Positions 28,731-37,088 of a DNA stretch of 64,000 bases are shown here, one piece after another (position 1 is the first letter of the stretch; the number at the start of each line of letters is the position of its first letter). Both the position numbers and the translations under genes were made by a program. The notes beneath the pieces were generated by a model that saw only the letters and a list, made by a program, of their open reading frames with translations, was not told where the DNA came from and made no database searches. Origin of the DNA: CAZOZZ01 sp965247425 (GTDB taxonomy: Bacteria > Acidobacteriota > Terriglobia > 20CM-2-55-15); NCBI GenBank assembly GCA_965247425.1, contig OZ252023.1, positions 1,550,001-1,614,000 of the forward strand. Direction: 5' to 3'.

Positions 28731-30602
28731 TCAACTTCGACCGAGCTGCTCTTCCGAAATGGCTGGCTCGCCTCCTGTGAGATGCGAGGTCCGGCCATGC
28801 CGGTCTTTCGTTCTTATCACCTCTTCCAACGTTGCCGCACTGCCGTCATGAAAGTACGGTGCGCTGTCCCAGAGGCCCTTGAGGGTGGGTGTGTCGAACT
28901 CCGGTCCGAACCTTTCGTCCGCACCCCCGCCGGTGCCCACGTCGTGCCGGACGAAGGACGACGTTTCCATCGTCGAATCGGTGTAATGGGGCGGCGGGTG
29001 GCAGCGGGCACAACCGATATCGGGCCGCATGAACAAGTCGCTGCCTCGATTGATCGCCTCACGTCTTGCGGATCCGAAGGTGAAGGGGCTTCTTTTCGGC
29101 TTGAGCTGATTCACATATGCGGCCATTGCGTCCAGGTCGGGGGACCGCCCCCGGTTCGGAGACCCGATGGCGGGGTGCGGGGTTCCATCGACGAGAAGCC
29201 CGGTTCCCGCTTGAAGATCTCGAATGGTGTGCTCGAAATCCTGTACTTCGTCGCGGTCCGCGCTCCAGTGCAGGGGGCGTGTCTGGCCGGACCCGCCGAG
29301 GCTGGTGGTATTGCGCGGGCCCAATTCCGTGAACCACGTGCGGCCGTCGTGTTCGGCTTCGAAGTGGCAGGTGGCGCAACTGATCCAGCGGTCCCTGGAG
29401 ACATCGGGAGACTGGCTCGAGAAGAAGACGATCTTTCCACGTTGAACGTCCTTGGGCAGGGGGATGTCCGTGATACGGATGCGCGCGGTTTCCTTGAACT
29501 GGCGCAGGTCCAGAATGGAGACCTCCCCCGTCATGGAACTATTGACATAGCCCGTGGTCCCGTCCAAAGACACGGCGATACCCCGAGGGCCATGTCCGAC
29601 GTCGATTCCGGCCATTCGTCGACCGGTTTCGATGTCGTGAATCATCACGTCACCGCTGCCGAGGTTGACGACGTAGATCTGCTTTCCATCGGGTGAAAAC
29701 TGGACGTCAAAGGGCAAGTTGGCCACCGTGAGCCCCAGCGCCAGATCGATCCGCTCCCGGATGAGATGTGTCCCCGTTCTCAGATCGAGAACCGAGATGA
29801 CCGGAAAGACCGTAGAGTCGAACAGGCGAAATCGGTTAGTGACGTTCGATCGGATGTGGGGAAGGTAGGCGCGTCCGCTGTCGGGGTGCAAGGCGATCCG
29901 CTGGGTCATGTTGCTGTCGCTTCCGGTGCCGACCACCTTGACGACGGCCTGCCGCCTCAGGTCGATCACCGAGACGCGGCCGGTGCGCAGGTGCGTCACG
30001 TACAACCGTTGCCCGTCCGCTGAACGCGCCAAGCCGGCCGGCTTGGCCTCGACCCGAATGCTTCGAACGACTCTGTTGTAACTGGCGCGGACCCGGTCGG
30101 GCTTTTCTTCGAGCAATTCGACATTGTCGAAGGTTTCAAGACTGAGGCTGTCCCCCGCGAAGTGGATGACGTCGACAACTCCCAGCGCGGAGGAGGTCAC
30201 GTAGGCGTAGTGTCCCCGAGAGTCGGTCACAACGCCATAGGGTTCGGCGGAAACATCGATGAGCTGGCTTACCTCGAAGGTCGACGTATCCACGACGGCA
30301 ACGTGATTGCTTTCCTGGCAGGTCACCAGCAAGCGTCGGCCGTCGGGGGAGAGAGCCATGGTCCGCGGTGTCCGTCCCACTCGAATCTCGGCCAGTTTGA
30401 TGCTTGAGCCCACATCGAGGACAGATATGGATGCCGAGTCAGGATTCGCGACGAACAGCGTCTTCTGGTCCCGGGCAAGCAGGATCGTTGTGATCGAGGC
30501 CGGCCGGTAGCGATCGTTCCCAGCCCCGGTCGTGCCCGGTCCAACCACGGATAAAAGAAGGAAGGCTACCGCTGCCGTTAGATATGCGCCCGGTAATCTC
30601 AT
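28731..30602 (-). CDS. Beta-propeller di-haem cytochrome c (C-terminus replaced by IS sequence)
   Basis: 623 aa as it now stands. Signal peptide from the ATG at 30602 ('MRLPGAYLTAAVAFLLLSVVG'). Residues about 40-380 are YVTN-type propeller repeats ('TILLARDQKTLFVANPDSAS', 'AEIRVGRTPRTMALSPDGRRL', 'HGPRGIAVSLDGTTGYV'). The C-terminal part has two haem sites, CATCH (near 408) and CARCH (near 530), as in MauG/di-haem peroxidase relatives, with 'TPTLKGLWDSAPYFHDGSAATLEEVI'. The final 11 residues ('PAISEEQLGRS') come from the IS end; the original ending lies at 26814-26848. Periplasmic; substrate unknown. Confidence 0.85.
   Translation of the reverse strand: MRLPGAYLTAAVAFLLLSVVGPGTTGAGNDRYRPASITTILLARDQKTLFVANPDSASISVLDVGSSIKLAEIRVGRTPRTMALSPDGRRLLVTCQESNHVAVVDTSTFEVSQLIDVSAEPYGVVTDSRGHYAYVTSSALGVVDVIHFAGDSLSLETFDNVELLEEKPDRVRASYNRVVRSIRVEAKPAGLARSADGQRLYVTHLRTGRVSVIDLRRQAVVKVVGTGSDSNMTQRIALHPDSGRAYLPHIRSNVTNRFRLFDSTVFPVISVLDLRTGTHLIRERIDLALGLTVANLPFDVQFSPDGKQIYVVNLGSGDVMIHDIETGRRMAGIDVGHGPRGIAVSLDGTTGYVNSSMTGEVSILDLRQFKETARIRITDIPLPKDVQRGKIVFFSSQSPDVSRDRWISCATCHFEAEHDGRTWFTELGPRNTTSLGGSGQTRPLHWSADRDEVQDFEHTIRDLQAGTGLLVDGTPHPAIGSPNRGRSPDLDAMAAYVNQLKPKRSPFTFGSARREAINRGSDLFMRPDIGCARCHPPPHYTDSTMETSSFVRHDVGTGGGADERFGPEFDTPTLKGLWDSAPYFHDGSAATLEEVIRTKDRHGRTSHLTGGEPAISEEQLGRS
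28766..28774. repeat. Target-site duplication, IS copy 1, right
   Basis: GCTCGCCTC, identical to 26849-26857; on the minus strand it encodes the 'GGE' of the cytochrome at the point of insertion. Confidence 0.9.
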
Positions 30603-30691
30603 GTGTGCTGCGGCCAGTTTATACGAAGAGACACCCACCGGGTTTGGTTGCTTCAGGGACGTCAACTGCTGGGAAGCGGGGACCCGAAGGT

Positions 30692-31840
30692 CTAAACGAA
30701 CTGCTTGCTGACGGATCGCGCTACCGAGGTCGCAGCGGCCTCGACCTGGTCGGGTGTCATCGATGGATACAGCGGGAGCGTCAGTTGTCGGGCCCCGAAG
30801 GCCTCGGTGACAGGCAGGTGCACGTCTGGGAATCGTGTCTTGATAGCTGAGAAGTCGTGGATCGGCCTGTAGTGGATGCTCGTCTGGATCCCCTCTTCCT
30901 TGAGTTGCGCTTCAAGTGCATCGCGTTCGTTCCGGCTCGGCAACACAATGGGATAAATGTGATAGGACGGGATGAGGTCGGCTCGTAGGGTCCGGAACGG
31001 AAGGACAACATCCGGACGCGTTCGAGAAAGTCGGTCGTTGTACCTGGCGACGATTCGGGATCGCCTGCTGTTTATCGTATTCAATTTACGAAGCTGGGCC
31101 AACCCAAGGGCGGCCCGAATGTCGTCGAAACGGAAATTGAAACCCAACTCGATGACGTCGTAGCGTGCCGGACGACCCTTGTCCCGGTCCCAACTGTTGG
31201 TTGTCATTCCGTGGGAACGCAACAGGCGAAGGCGTTCGGCCAGGCGTCGATCGCTGGTCGTGATGACGCCTCCTTCTCCCGTTGTGATGTTCTTGTTGCC
31301 GAAGAGGCTGAAGCAGCCCGCCGTGCCGAGACTTCCGCATGGCCTGCCCTTGTATACCGCTCCAGGAGCGTGCGCGGCGTCTTCGACCACCAGCAGGTTG
31401 TTCGACCGTGCCAGCGTCGCGAGGGAAGTCATGTCGCAGGGGATGCCGGCGTAATGCACGGGAAGGATGGCCCGGGTGAGCGGTCCGACCTTGCGAGCCG
31501 CGTCTGCAGGATCCATCGTGGGGTCTTCCAGACTCGTGATGTCGACGAAGACCGGCTTCGCTCCGCAGTGGAGGACGGCGGCCGCGGTGGCCACGAACGT
31601 CATAGATGGGACCAGGACTTCGTCGCCCGGTCCGATACCCAGCCCCTTCAGAGCCAGGAAGAGCGCCGCCGTTCCGTTAGAAACCGCGACGGCGTCTTCG
31701 GTCCCGGCCGCATCGGCGAAGGCCTGCTCGAACGCCTTCGTCCGAGGTCCCGCCGTAATCCAGCCTGACTCGATTGCCTCGAGGGCGCCGGCGAGTTCGT
31801 CGCCGTCAAATTCTAGTTCCGACAGTCTCGTATTCCACAT
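30692..31840 (-). CDS. DegT/DnrJ/EryC1/StrS-family sugar aminotransferase
   Basis: 382 aa PLP enzyme that aminates keto-sugars bound to a nucleotide. Seen: 'SGWITAGPRTKAFEQAFA', 'SNGTAALFLALKGLGIGPGDEVLVPSMTF' (given in two halves: SNGTAALFLALK and GDEVLVPSMTF), 'VEDAAHAPGAVYKG' and the PLP lysine 183 in 'CFSLFGNKNITTGEGG'. Length is typical. It overlaps the upstream nucleotidyltransferase by 35 bp, so the pair is an operon making an amino sugar for the surface polysaccharide. 89 bp separate its stop from the cytochrome start. Confidence 0.92.
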   Translation of the reverse strand: MWNTRLSELEFDGDELAGALEAIESGWITAGPRTKAFEQAFADAAGTEDAVAVSNGTAALFLALKGLGIGPGDEVLVPSMTFVATAAAVLHCGAKPVFVDITSLEDPTMDPADAARKVGPLTRAILPVHYAGIPCDMTSLATLARSNNLLVVEDAAHAPGAVYKGRPCGSLGTAGCFSLFGNKNITTGEGGVITTSDRRLAERLRLLRSHGMTTNSWDRDKGRPARYDVIELGFNFRFDDIRAALGLAQLRKLNTINSRRSRIVARYNDRLSRTRPDVVLPFRTLRADLIPSYHIYPIVLPSRNERDALEAQLKEEGIQTSIHYRPIHDFSAIKTRFPDVHLPVTEAFGARQLTLPLYPSMTPDQVEAAATSVARSVSKQFV

Positions 31841-32567
31841 GAGGATTCAGGAAGTCATGTTCCTTCATCGGAAAATCTTCGTTCGCTTTCTCGTAATCGG
31901 CGGGCCGGCCGACATCCATCCAGTAGGCGTTGCTTTGATACCCGACGATCCGGGCGTCTTGTTCCAGTAGCCCTGCAAGGAGGTCCGGAAAATCAAATCT
32001 TACCGATCGGGGTATGAGGTCCAGAACCTTTGGCGCAAACACATAGATACCCATGCTGACCAGGTACCCCATGCTGGGCTTTTCACGGAAATCCGTAATC
32101 CGCCCATCCGCGTCCGCTTCGATCACGCCGAAGTCCACGGTCTCGATCCGCCGGGTCATTCCCACCGTCGCGGTCGCTTCGTTTTCATAATGGAATCGGA
32201 CGATCTGTCCGAATTCGACGTCGGTCAACAAATCGCCGTTCAGCACCAGAATACTGTGGTCCGGGCGCTCTATCCTGGCCAGCGGTCCCGCGGTTCCTAA
32301 CGGTGTCGTCTCATAGGAATAGCTGAGGTTCAATCCCAGCTCCTCGCCGTCTTTGAAATAAGCCTGGATGAGTCCGGCCAGATGACCGACCGCCAGCGTG
32401 ACATCGCGAAACCTGAATGCCGCCAGCTGTCTCAGCAGTATCTCGAGGATCGGGTAGTTACCGACCGGCATCAGAGGCTTGGGGAGGGCCGTCGTGTATG
32501 GCAACAGTCGCGTGCCCCGGCCTCCGGCCAGGACGACAACCCGTGTCTGTTTACACAGCGTGGACAT
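31806..32567 (-). CDS. Sugar-phosphate nucleotidyltransferase
   Basis: 253 aa from the ATG at 32567 (MSTLCK; the ATG-like start at 32585 adds six residues). The N-terminal signature 'VVVLAGGRGTRLLPYTTALPKPLMPVG' region is that of RfbA/ManC-type NTP-transferases (VVVLAGGRGTRLLPYT, then LPKPLMPVGNYPILE), with 'VLNGDLLTDVEFG' for the metal site and 'YWMDVGRPADYEKANEDF' at the end. It joins a sugar-1-phosphate to a nucleotide. Which sugar or nucleotide is not decidable. First gene of a two-gene operon with the aminotransferase. Confidence 0.9.
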   Translation of the reverse strand: MSTLCKQTRVVVLAGGRGTRLLPYTTALPKPLMPVGNYPILEILLRQLAAFRFRDVTLAVGHLAGLIQAYFKDGEELGLNLSYSYETTPLGTAGPLARIERPDHSILVLNGDLLTDVEFGQIVRFHYENEATATVGMTRRIETVDFGVIEADADGRITDFREKPSMGYLVSMGIYVFAPKVLDLIPRSVRFDFPDLLAGLLEQDARIVGYQSNAYWMDVGRPADYEKANEDFPMKEHDFLNPHVEYETVGTRI

Positions 32568-33008
32568 GGATGATGGAATGCTCATAGCCTCATATCAGTC
32601 GATGACTGTGGTGTCAGATTCCAGACACGCGGCCAAAATATTGGCGCTTTCCGGTACGTTGGCCTGGACAAAGCTCCAAATCAGATGCCCGATTAACCCT
32701 TGTGGCTTCAGCTTCGAGGACCGTCTTTCCACAATTCAACAAAGCCTGCCTTCACGGGATGTTGTATGCAAACCCGGTGCCAAAAAGCCCTACAAAACGC
32801 CTGCATATGCCTGCGGCCTGGCAAGTGATGTGTTGCTAATAGTTTAGGCGGCTGTGGATCGCAGTGAAGCTTCAGCCGTGAATCTCAATCAAGCTCGCGA
32901 CCCACGGCCTGCCTTCCCCCTCCAGCGCACCCGACGATCAAGTGCATTTGACTGACCTTTCGGTTCGGTGTAGCGTGGCTCGGAGCCCACTTCCAGGAGC
33001 GTAACTTG
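32568..33008. promoter_or_regulatory. 441-bp divergent intergenic region with promoter candidate
   Basis: No credible gene. Reading rightward, TTGACT (32948-32953), 17 bp, TAGCGT (32971-32976) is a reasonable sigma-70-type promoter for the ankyrin/PQQ gene, whose AGGAGC Shine-Dalgarno sequence lies at about 32996-33001. I see no clear promoter for the leftward nucleotidyltransferase gene. Confidence 0.4.
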
Positions 33009-35243
33009 ATGATGACGGATTTGTCTCTTAGTGCGATCGTTTTGGCCTGGACGCTGGCCGGCCCGCAGATGCCAGCGCCGTTGAACTCGGCCGATGCAGC
33101 CCTCCTCGATGCCGCACAACAGAACGACATGTCCGGCGTTCGCCGGGCCCTGGATCAACGAGCCGACGTCAATGCGAAGAAGTTTTACGGCGGGCGTGCC
33201 CTGCTGTTCGCGGCGACCAACGCCAATCTCGAAATGGCGGAACTTCTGGTTAAGAGCGGGGCGGACCTGATGGTCGAAGACACCCCCTATCTCAGGGGCG
33301 TCGTCGGTGGGGTCATGCGCAGCGGAAATCTGGAGATGACCACCTACCTGATCGAGAACCTCAAGGAAGGGTCGGCAGGGATCTCAGCAGTGGTCCTGTA
33401 TGCCGTCGAAAGGAGAAATGGTTCTCTGCTCGAGTCAGCGCTTGCCCGTTCCGACATCCCCGATTCCGTTGTTGCGGCCAGCCACGCGTTTGCAGTCCGG
33501 ACTCTCAACACCGGGATGGCAGCCGTCCTGGATGCCGAGATGGATCGCCGCCCGGGCCTGGCCCGGCTTGTTGTGGAGCTCTCCGAGACGGACCTCGCAC
33601 CGTTCGTCGGCTCGTATCTGGACCTGAGTACGGGCCAGACACAGAGGCTGACCTTCCGGCTGGGGGAAGGGGGCGAGGACTTCACAGCTACGGTAGGGGG
33701 CGCCACTCGCGAAGTATCCCTGATGCTTGTAGCGACATCGGATTCCACCTTCGTCGCGCCGCAGATTGCCGATGCCGAATTCAGGTTCGAGCGAGAGGAC
33801 GATGTTGTCGAGCGGGTAGTATTCACCAATCCCACCAACGGTAAGAACCCGCGGGTCGCCTATCTCCGGGTTTCCGACGAGGCCGAAACGCTGGCGGCGG
33901 CGTCGGTACCAAATGCGGAACCGGGCGACCTGTTGACAGTGCCGCGCGACAGTCCCCGGCCGTGGCCGTCGTTTCGCGGATCCGGTGCTTCGGGTGTTGC
34001 CGAGGGGCAGGGAGCCGTTGTCGACTGGGACGTCCAGACAGGTCGGAACGTTCGCTGGAAGACCCCTATCCCCGGCCTCGCCAACGCGAGTCCCATCATA
34101 TGGGGAAATCGTGTCTTCGTGGCGACGGCGGTCAGCACTTCCGGTAACGATTTCTTCCGAACCGGTGACTACAGCGGCGCATCGTCGGTCGACGATCTTT
34201 CTGTTCACAGCTGGAGACTCTACGCGCTGGATATCGAGAGCGGTCGCATCGTTTGGGAGAGGGAAGTCCATCAGGGCGTACCCCGGACGAAGCGGCACAT
34301 GAAAGGGAGCCAGGCCAGTTCGACACCAGTCACCGACGGAAGCTATATCGTGGCCATATTCGGTACCGTTGGCATTTTTGCCGCCTACGATATGGACGGA
34401 GAGCCGCTCTGGAAGAAGGATCTGGGGCTCCTGGACAACGGTTCCTACTATGATTCCAACGATCAGTGGGGTCACAGTAGCTCGCCCATTATTTACGGTG
34501 ACACGGCCATTATCCAGGTTGATCGTCAGAAGGACTCGTTTGTGGCGGCCTATGATCTGGCAACGGGTAACGAGTTGTGGCGGAACAGCCGGGACAATGA
34601 AATCTCCTCCTGGGGCACCCCGACGATCGTGGCCGGGTCCGCCGGCGATGAGCTGATCACCAACGGCACCTCGATAAGGGGGTACGATCCGAAGACGGGC
34701 AAACTGCGCTGGACACTCGGGCCGAATTCCGACGTCGCCATCCCGACCCCGGTGGCCGGCCCCGAATTCGTGTACGTGACCGCAGGCTATCCTCCCCTGC
34801 GTCCGATTTACGCTATCCGTCCGGGATCTTCCGGCGACATTTCCCTTGCGGGCCGTGCCACTTCGAGCGACGCCATTGCGTGGAGTTCGCCGCGCGGCGG
34901 TTCCTACATCCCGACGCCGATCTTCTATCGGGGCGTACTCTACACACTCAGCAACAATGGGGTCATCGCCGGCTATGACGGTCAGACCGGAGAACGCGTC
35001 TACCAGGCGCGTGTGGGTCGAGTAGGAGGCGCCTTTACGGCCTCGCCCATCGCCGCGGACGGACGGCTGTACCTCATCAACGAAGACGGTGACGCGTACG
35101 TGCTGAAAGCCGGCCGCGAGTACGTTCTGGTCGCAAGGAACGACATCGGCGAAATCGTTATGGCCACACCCGCCATTTCCGATGGCCTGATCGTCATCCG
35201 TACCTTCGGCCACGTCTATGGGATCGGAGAATCGGGGAGGTAG
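33009..35243 (+). CDS. Exported ankyrin-repeat plus PQQ-type beta-propeller protein
   Basis: 744 aa from the ATG at 33009 (a TTG at 33006 would add one residue). Signal peptide about 1-22; ankyrin repeats about 28-160 ('LLDAAQQNDMSGVRRALDQRADVNAK', given as two parts: LLDAAQQNDMSGVRRAL and ADVNAK; then 'ALLFAATNANLEMAELLVKSGADL'-like text); a DUF3471-like beta domain about 195-270 ('LAPFVGSYLDLSTGQTQRLTF'-like start); then an eight-bladed BamB/PQQ-like propeller about 310-740 with 'WPSFRGSGASGVAEGQG', 'LYALDIESGRIVWE', 'YDPKTGKLRWTLGP' and 'GYDGQTGERVYQARVG'. No PQQ-dehydrogenase active-site motifs, so probably a binding or scaffold protein. The combination is unusual. Confidence 0.75.
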   Translation: MMTDLSLSAIVLAWTLAGPQMPAPLNSADAALLDAAQQNDMSGVRRALDQRADVNAKKFYGGRALLFAATNANLEMAELLVKSGADLMVEDTPYLRGVVGGVMRSGNLEMTTYLIENLKEGSAGISAVVLYAVERRNGSLLESALARSDIPDSVVAASHAFAVRTLNTGMAAVLDAEMDRRPGLARLVVELSETDLAPFVGSYLDLSTGQTQRLTFRLGEGGEDFTATVGGATREVSLMLVATSDSTFVAPQIADAEFRFEREDDVVERVVFTNPTNGKNPRVAYLRVSDEAETLAAASVPNAEPGDLLTVPRDSPRPWPSFRGSGASGVAEGQGAVVDWDVQTGRNVRWKTPIPGLANASPIIWGNRVFVATAVSTSGNDFFRTGDYSGASSVDDLSVHSWRLYALDIESGRIVWEREVHQGVPRTKRHMKGSQASSTPVTDGSYIVAIFGTVGIFAAYDMDGEPLWKKDLGLLDNGSYYDSNDQWGHSSSPIIYGDTAIIQVDRQKDSFVAAYDLATGNELWRNSRDNEISSWGTPTIVAGSAGDELITNGTSIRGYDPKTGKLRWTLGPNSDVAIPTPVAGPEFVYVTAGYPPLRPIYAIRPGSSGDISLAGRATSSDAIAWSSPRGGSYIPTPIFYRGVLYTLSNNGVIAGYDGQTGERVYQARVGRVGGAFTASPIAADGRLYLINEDGDAYVLKAGREYVLVARNDIGEIVMATPAISDGLIVIRTFGHVYGIGESGR

Positions 35244-35446
35244 TGGTCAGTGGTGAAGAGCAATGAAGGGGATCGCGTGTCGGGGTGGCCGTCCCTGGCC
35301 ACCCGCGTGAATGCCCGCAGCGAACGGAAAAAGCCGCAACTCGAATTTCCCTGGCGACTGCCCGTCAGGCCCGCGGGCGCCCACGGAGGGACGCCCCGAC
35401 ACGCTCTCTCGAACGCCGTGCCAGCCGCCAACTGATCACTGACCAC
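35242..35446 (-). repeat. Palindromic dispersed element, copy 2
   Basis: Inverted second copy of the element at 11751-11913. Its ends are a 10-bp inverted repeat, GTGGTCAGTG (35243-35252) and CACTGACCAC (35437-35446). Inside are GTGTCGGGGTGGCCGTCCCT (35277-35296) and the mirror AGGGACGCCCCGACAC (35388-35403). It fills the gap between the ankyrin/PQQ gene and the convergent polymerase gene, and the last codons and stop of the latter lie in the element. Confidence 0.7.
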
Positions 35447-37088
35447 CGCCTCGCCCCTCGATCAGGCGGCGGACCGCGCTGACGTGTCTGCTGTAGGGGT
35501 GCATCAACTGGGCGATCTCCAACTGTTCGAGTGCTTCGTCGAGTCTCTCTGCGCTGGACAGGCACAATCCCAGGCCCAGGTGAGGCCCGACTTTGTTCGG
35601 GCTCAGGGCCACGGCCTTCCTGAAGTACTCCGTGGCCTGCCTCAGAAGGGACGGATCCTGGGTCTTCTGGTGCAGTTCGAGCGCAAGCTGACCCGCCTCG
35701 TGGAGGATGCTGGAGTTAAAGGGGTTGATCATCATGGCGTTGGCCAGCGTTTCAGACGCTTCCACCAGCTTCTGGTTCCCTAGTTCAATCCTCGCCCGAT
35801 GCAGCAGCTCGCCCGACACGTAAATGATCCCAGACGACAGAACGACGGCCATGGCCACCAGGCCGATGATCTGGATCAGTCTCCGATCCGTCGGATTCCC
35901 AGGGCCCGTCGGGTCGGCAGGCCGGGACTGAGCCACCAGCAAACCGATCAGCGCCACTCCCGCCGCGCCCACGCTGGCGAAGGAAATGTTGATCTCGATC
36001 AGATTGTGAACCGTCCAGACCAGCAGACCGAGGAGCAGATAGCGACGGGGACCGGTCGTGTCGAAGAGGATTTTTCGTCGCCCCATCACGTAAATACCGA
36101 GAGCCGCCATCGCGGCGAAGGCGACCCAGCCCATCTCAGAGAGAAGTTGAACTGGAGTGTTGTGCGCAAACTGTGTTTCGTTTGCGCCGGGCTGCTGGTG
36201 TCCCAGGTAGGCGACGGCATACCCATTCAAGCCCACGCCCAAAGGGTATGACGCGAACATTTCCCACCCGGTCATCCAATTCTGCAAGCGCAGTGAAACC
36301 GGGTTGTGGGTTTCGGAACGGATCAGGAAGATCCCGCCGGCCAGCACGGACATCAGAAGCGTCACGGCTGCGGCGGACCTCCAGGGTCGCGCTCCGGGTC
36401 TGGTGAACAGCCAGCCGAGGACAAGGACGAGCAGACCCAGGGCGAAGCCATACGACCGGGTCAAGGCGCCCGTCGCCAGCAGCAGTACGGCGCTCACGAT
36501 GAGAAGTGAATTTCCGAACCGGCGTCCCGGCTTCCAGAGAATGCCGTGCAGCGGCAGTGACAGCAACAGGTACCCCCAGAGAGTTCCGGGCAGTGCAAAG
36601 GTTGAAAAGATCCTTCCCGTTGCCAGTTGGTCCAGCATCGGCACCCGGACCGGTTCGGGCGCGCCCGAATAGAAGACCAGGCCGTACATCGCATCGATGC
36701 CCCAGAAAAATTGGTAGATTCCGTAGATCGAAACCACCCCGGCCAGCGCCACCAGGGTCCCGGCCACCCGGTGAAGGGAATTCATCCTCGAGTAGACCAG
36801 GTAACCGAACAGGCAGTAGTAGGCCCAGACGATTCCTACAAACTCCAGGGATCTGTAAAAATCGATCGAGATCCACAGGGAATGTGCCACGAGCACAACC
36901 ATGCCGACCAGTCCTCCCCGCAGGTATCGAGACTCAACCTGGCCTTCGAGAATCAGAAGCAGAAAAGCAAAAGTCGAACCCACAACCAGGATCATGCGTC
37001 CTGAGCCAAAGGCTTCCGGAGGCGCAAGTATCACTCCGGCGAGAGCCGACAAGGCGAGCAACTGGGCCGCGTTCTCTGTCTTGATCAT
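35436..37088 (-). CDS. O-antigen ligase/polymerase-like membrane protein with TPR tail
   Basis: 550 aa. About ten to twelve membrane segments over residues 8-410, with the Wzy_C/O-antigen ligase region around 'GVGLNGYAVAYLGHQQPG' and 'AHNTPVQLLSEMGWVAFAAMA' (His-containing periplasmic loop), then a soluble tail about 430-545 with tetratricopeptide-like repeats ('ASETLANAMMINPFNSSILHEAGQLAL' start, 'LSPNKVGPHLGLGLCLSSAERL'-like). It polymerises or ligates lipid-linked glycan in the periplasm. It starts at an ATG that overlaps the stop of its paralogue upstream. The stop codon lies in the repeat element. Confidence 0.85.
   Translation of the reverse strand: MIKTENAAQLLALSALAGVILAPPEAFGSGRMILVVGSTFAFLLLILEGQVESRYLRGGLVGMVVLVAHSLWISIDFYRSLEFVGIVWAYYCLFGYLVYSRMNSLHRVAGTLVALAGVVSIYGIYQFFWGIDAMYGLVFYSGAPEPVRVPMLDQLATGRIFSTFALPGTLWGYLLLSLPLHGILWKPGRRFGNSLLIVSAVLLLATGALTRSYGFALGLLVLVLGWLFTRPGARPWRSAAAVTLLMSVLAGGIFLIRSETHNPVSLRLQNWMTGWEMFASYPLGVGLNGYAVAYLGHQQPGANETQFAHNTPVQLLSEMGWVAFAAMAALGIYVMGRRKILFDTTGPRRYLLLGLLVWTVHNLIEINISFASVGAAGVALIGLLVAQSRPADPTGPGNPTDRRLIQIIGLVAMAVVLSSGIIYVSGELLHRARIELGNQKLVEASETLANAMMINPFNSSILHEAGQLALELHQKTQDPSLLRQATEYFRKAVALSPNKVGPHLGLGLCLSSAERLDEALEQLEIAQLMHPYSRHVSAVRRLIEGRGGGQ

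Larger units (their letters stand above)
26858..28765 (-). mobile_element. IS4-like insertion sequence, copy 1 (1908 bp)
   Basis: Bounded by 15-bp terminal inverted repeats CAGCCATTTCGGAAG; the copy at 26858 has one change (CAGCCATATCGGAAG). It encodes two translationally coupled genes read on the minus strand, a DUF6788-type small protein and a DDE transposase. Flanked by the 9-bp duplication GCTCGCCTC. The other copy (58870-60777) is the same length in the opposite orientation and encodes identical proteins. The insertion point is the 3' end of the cytochrome gene. Family placement (IS4-like) is from the transposase and duplication length, not from a database match. Confidence 0.93.
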
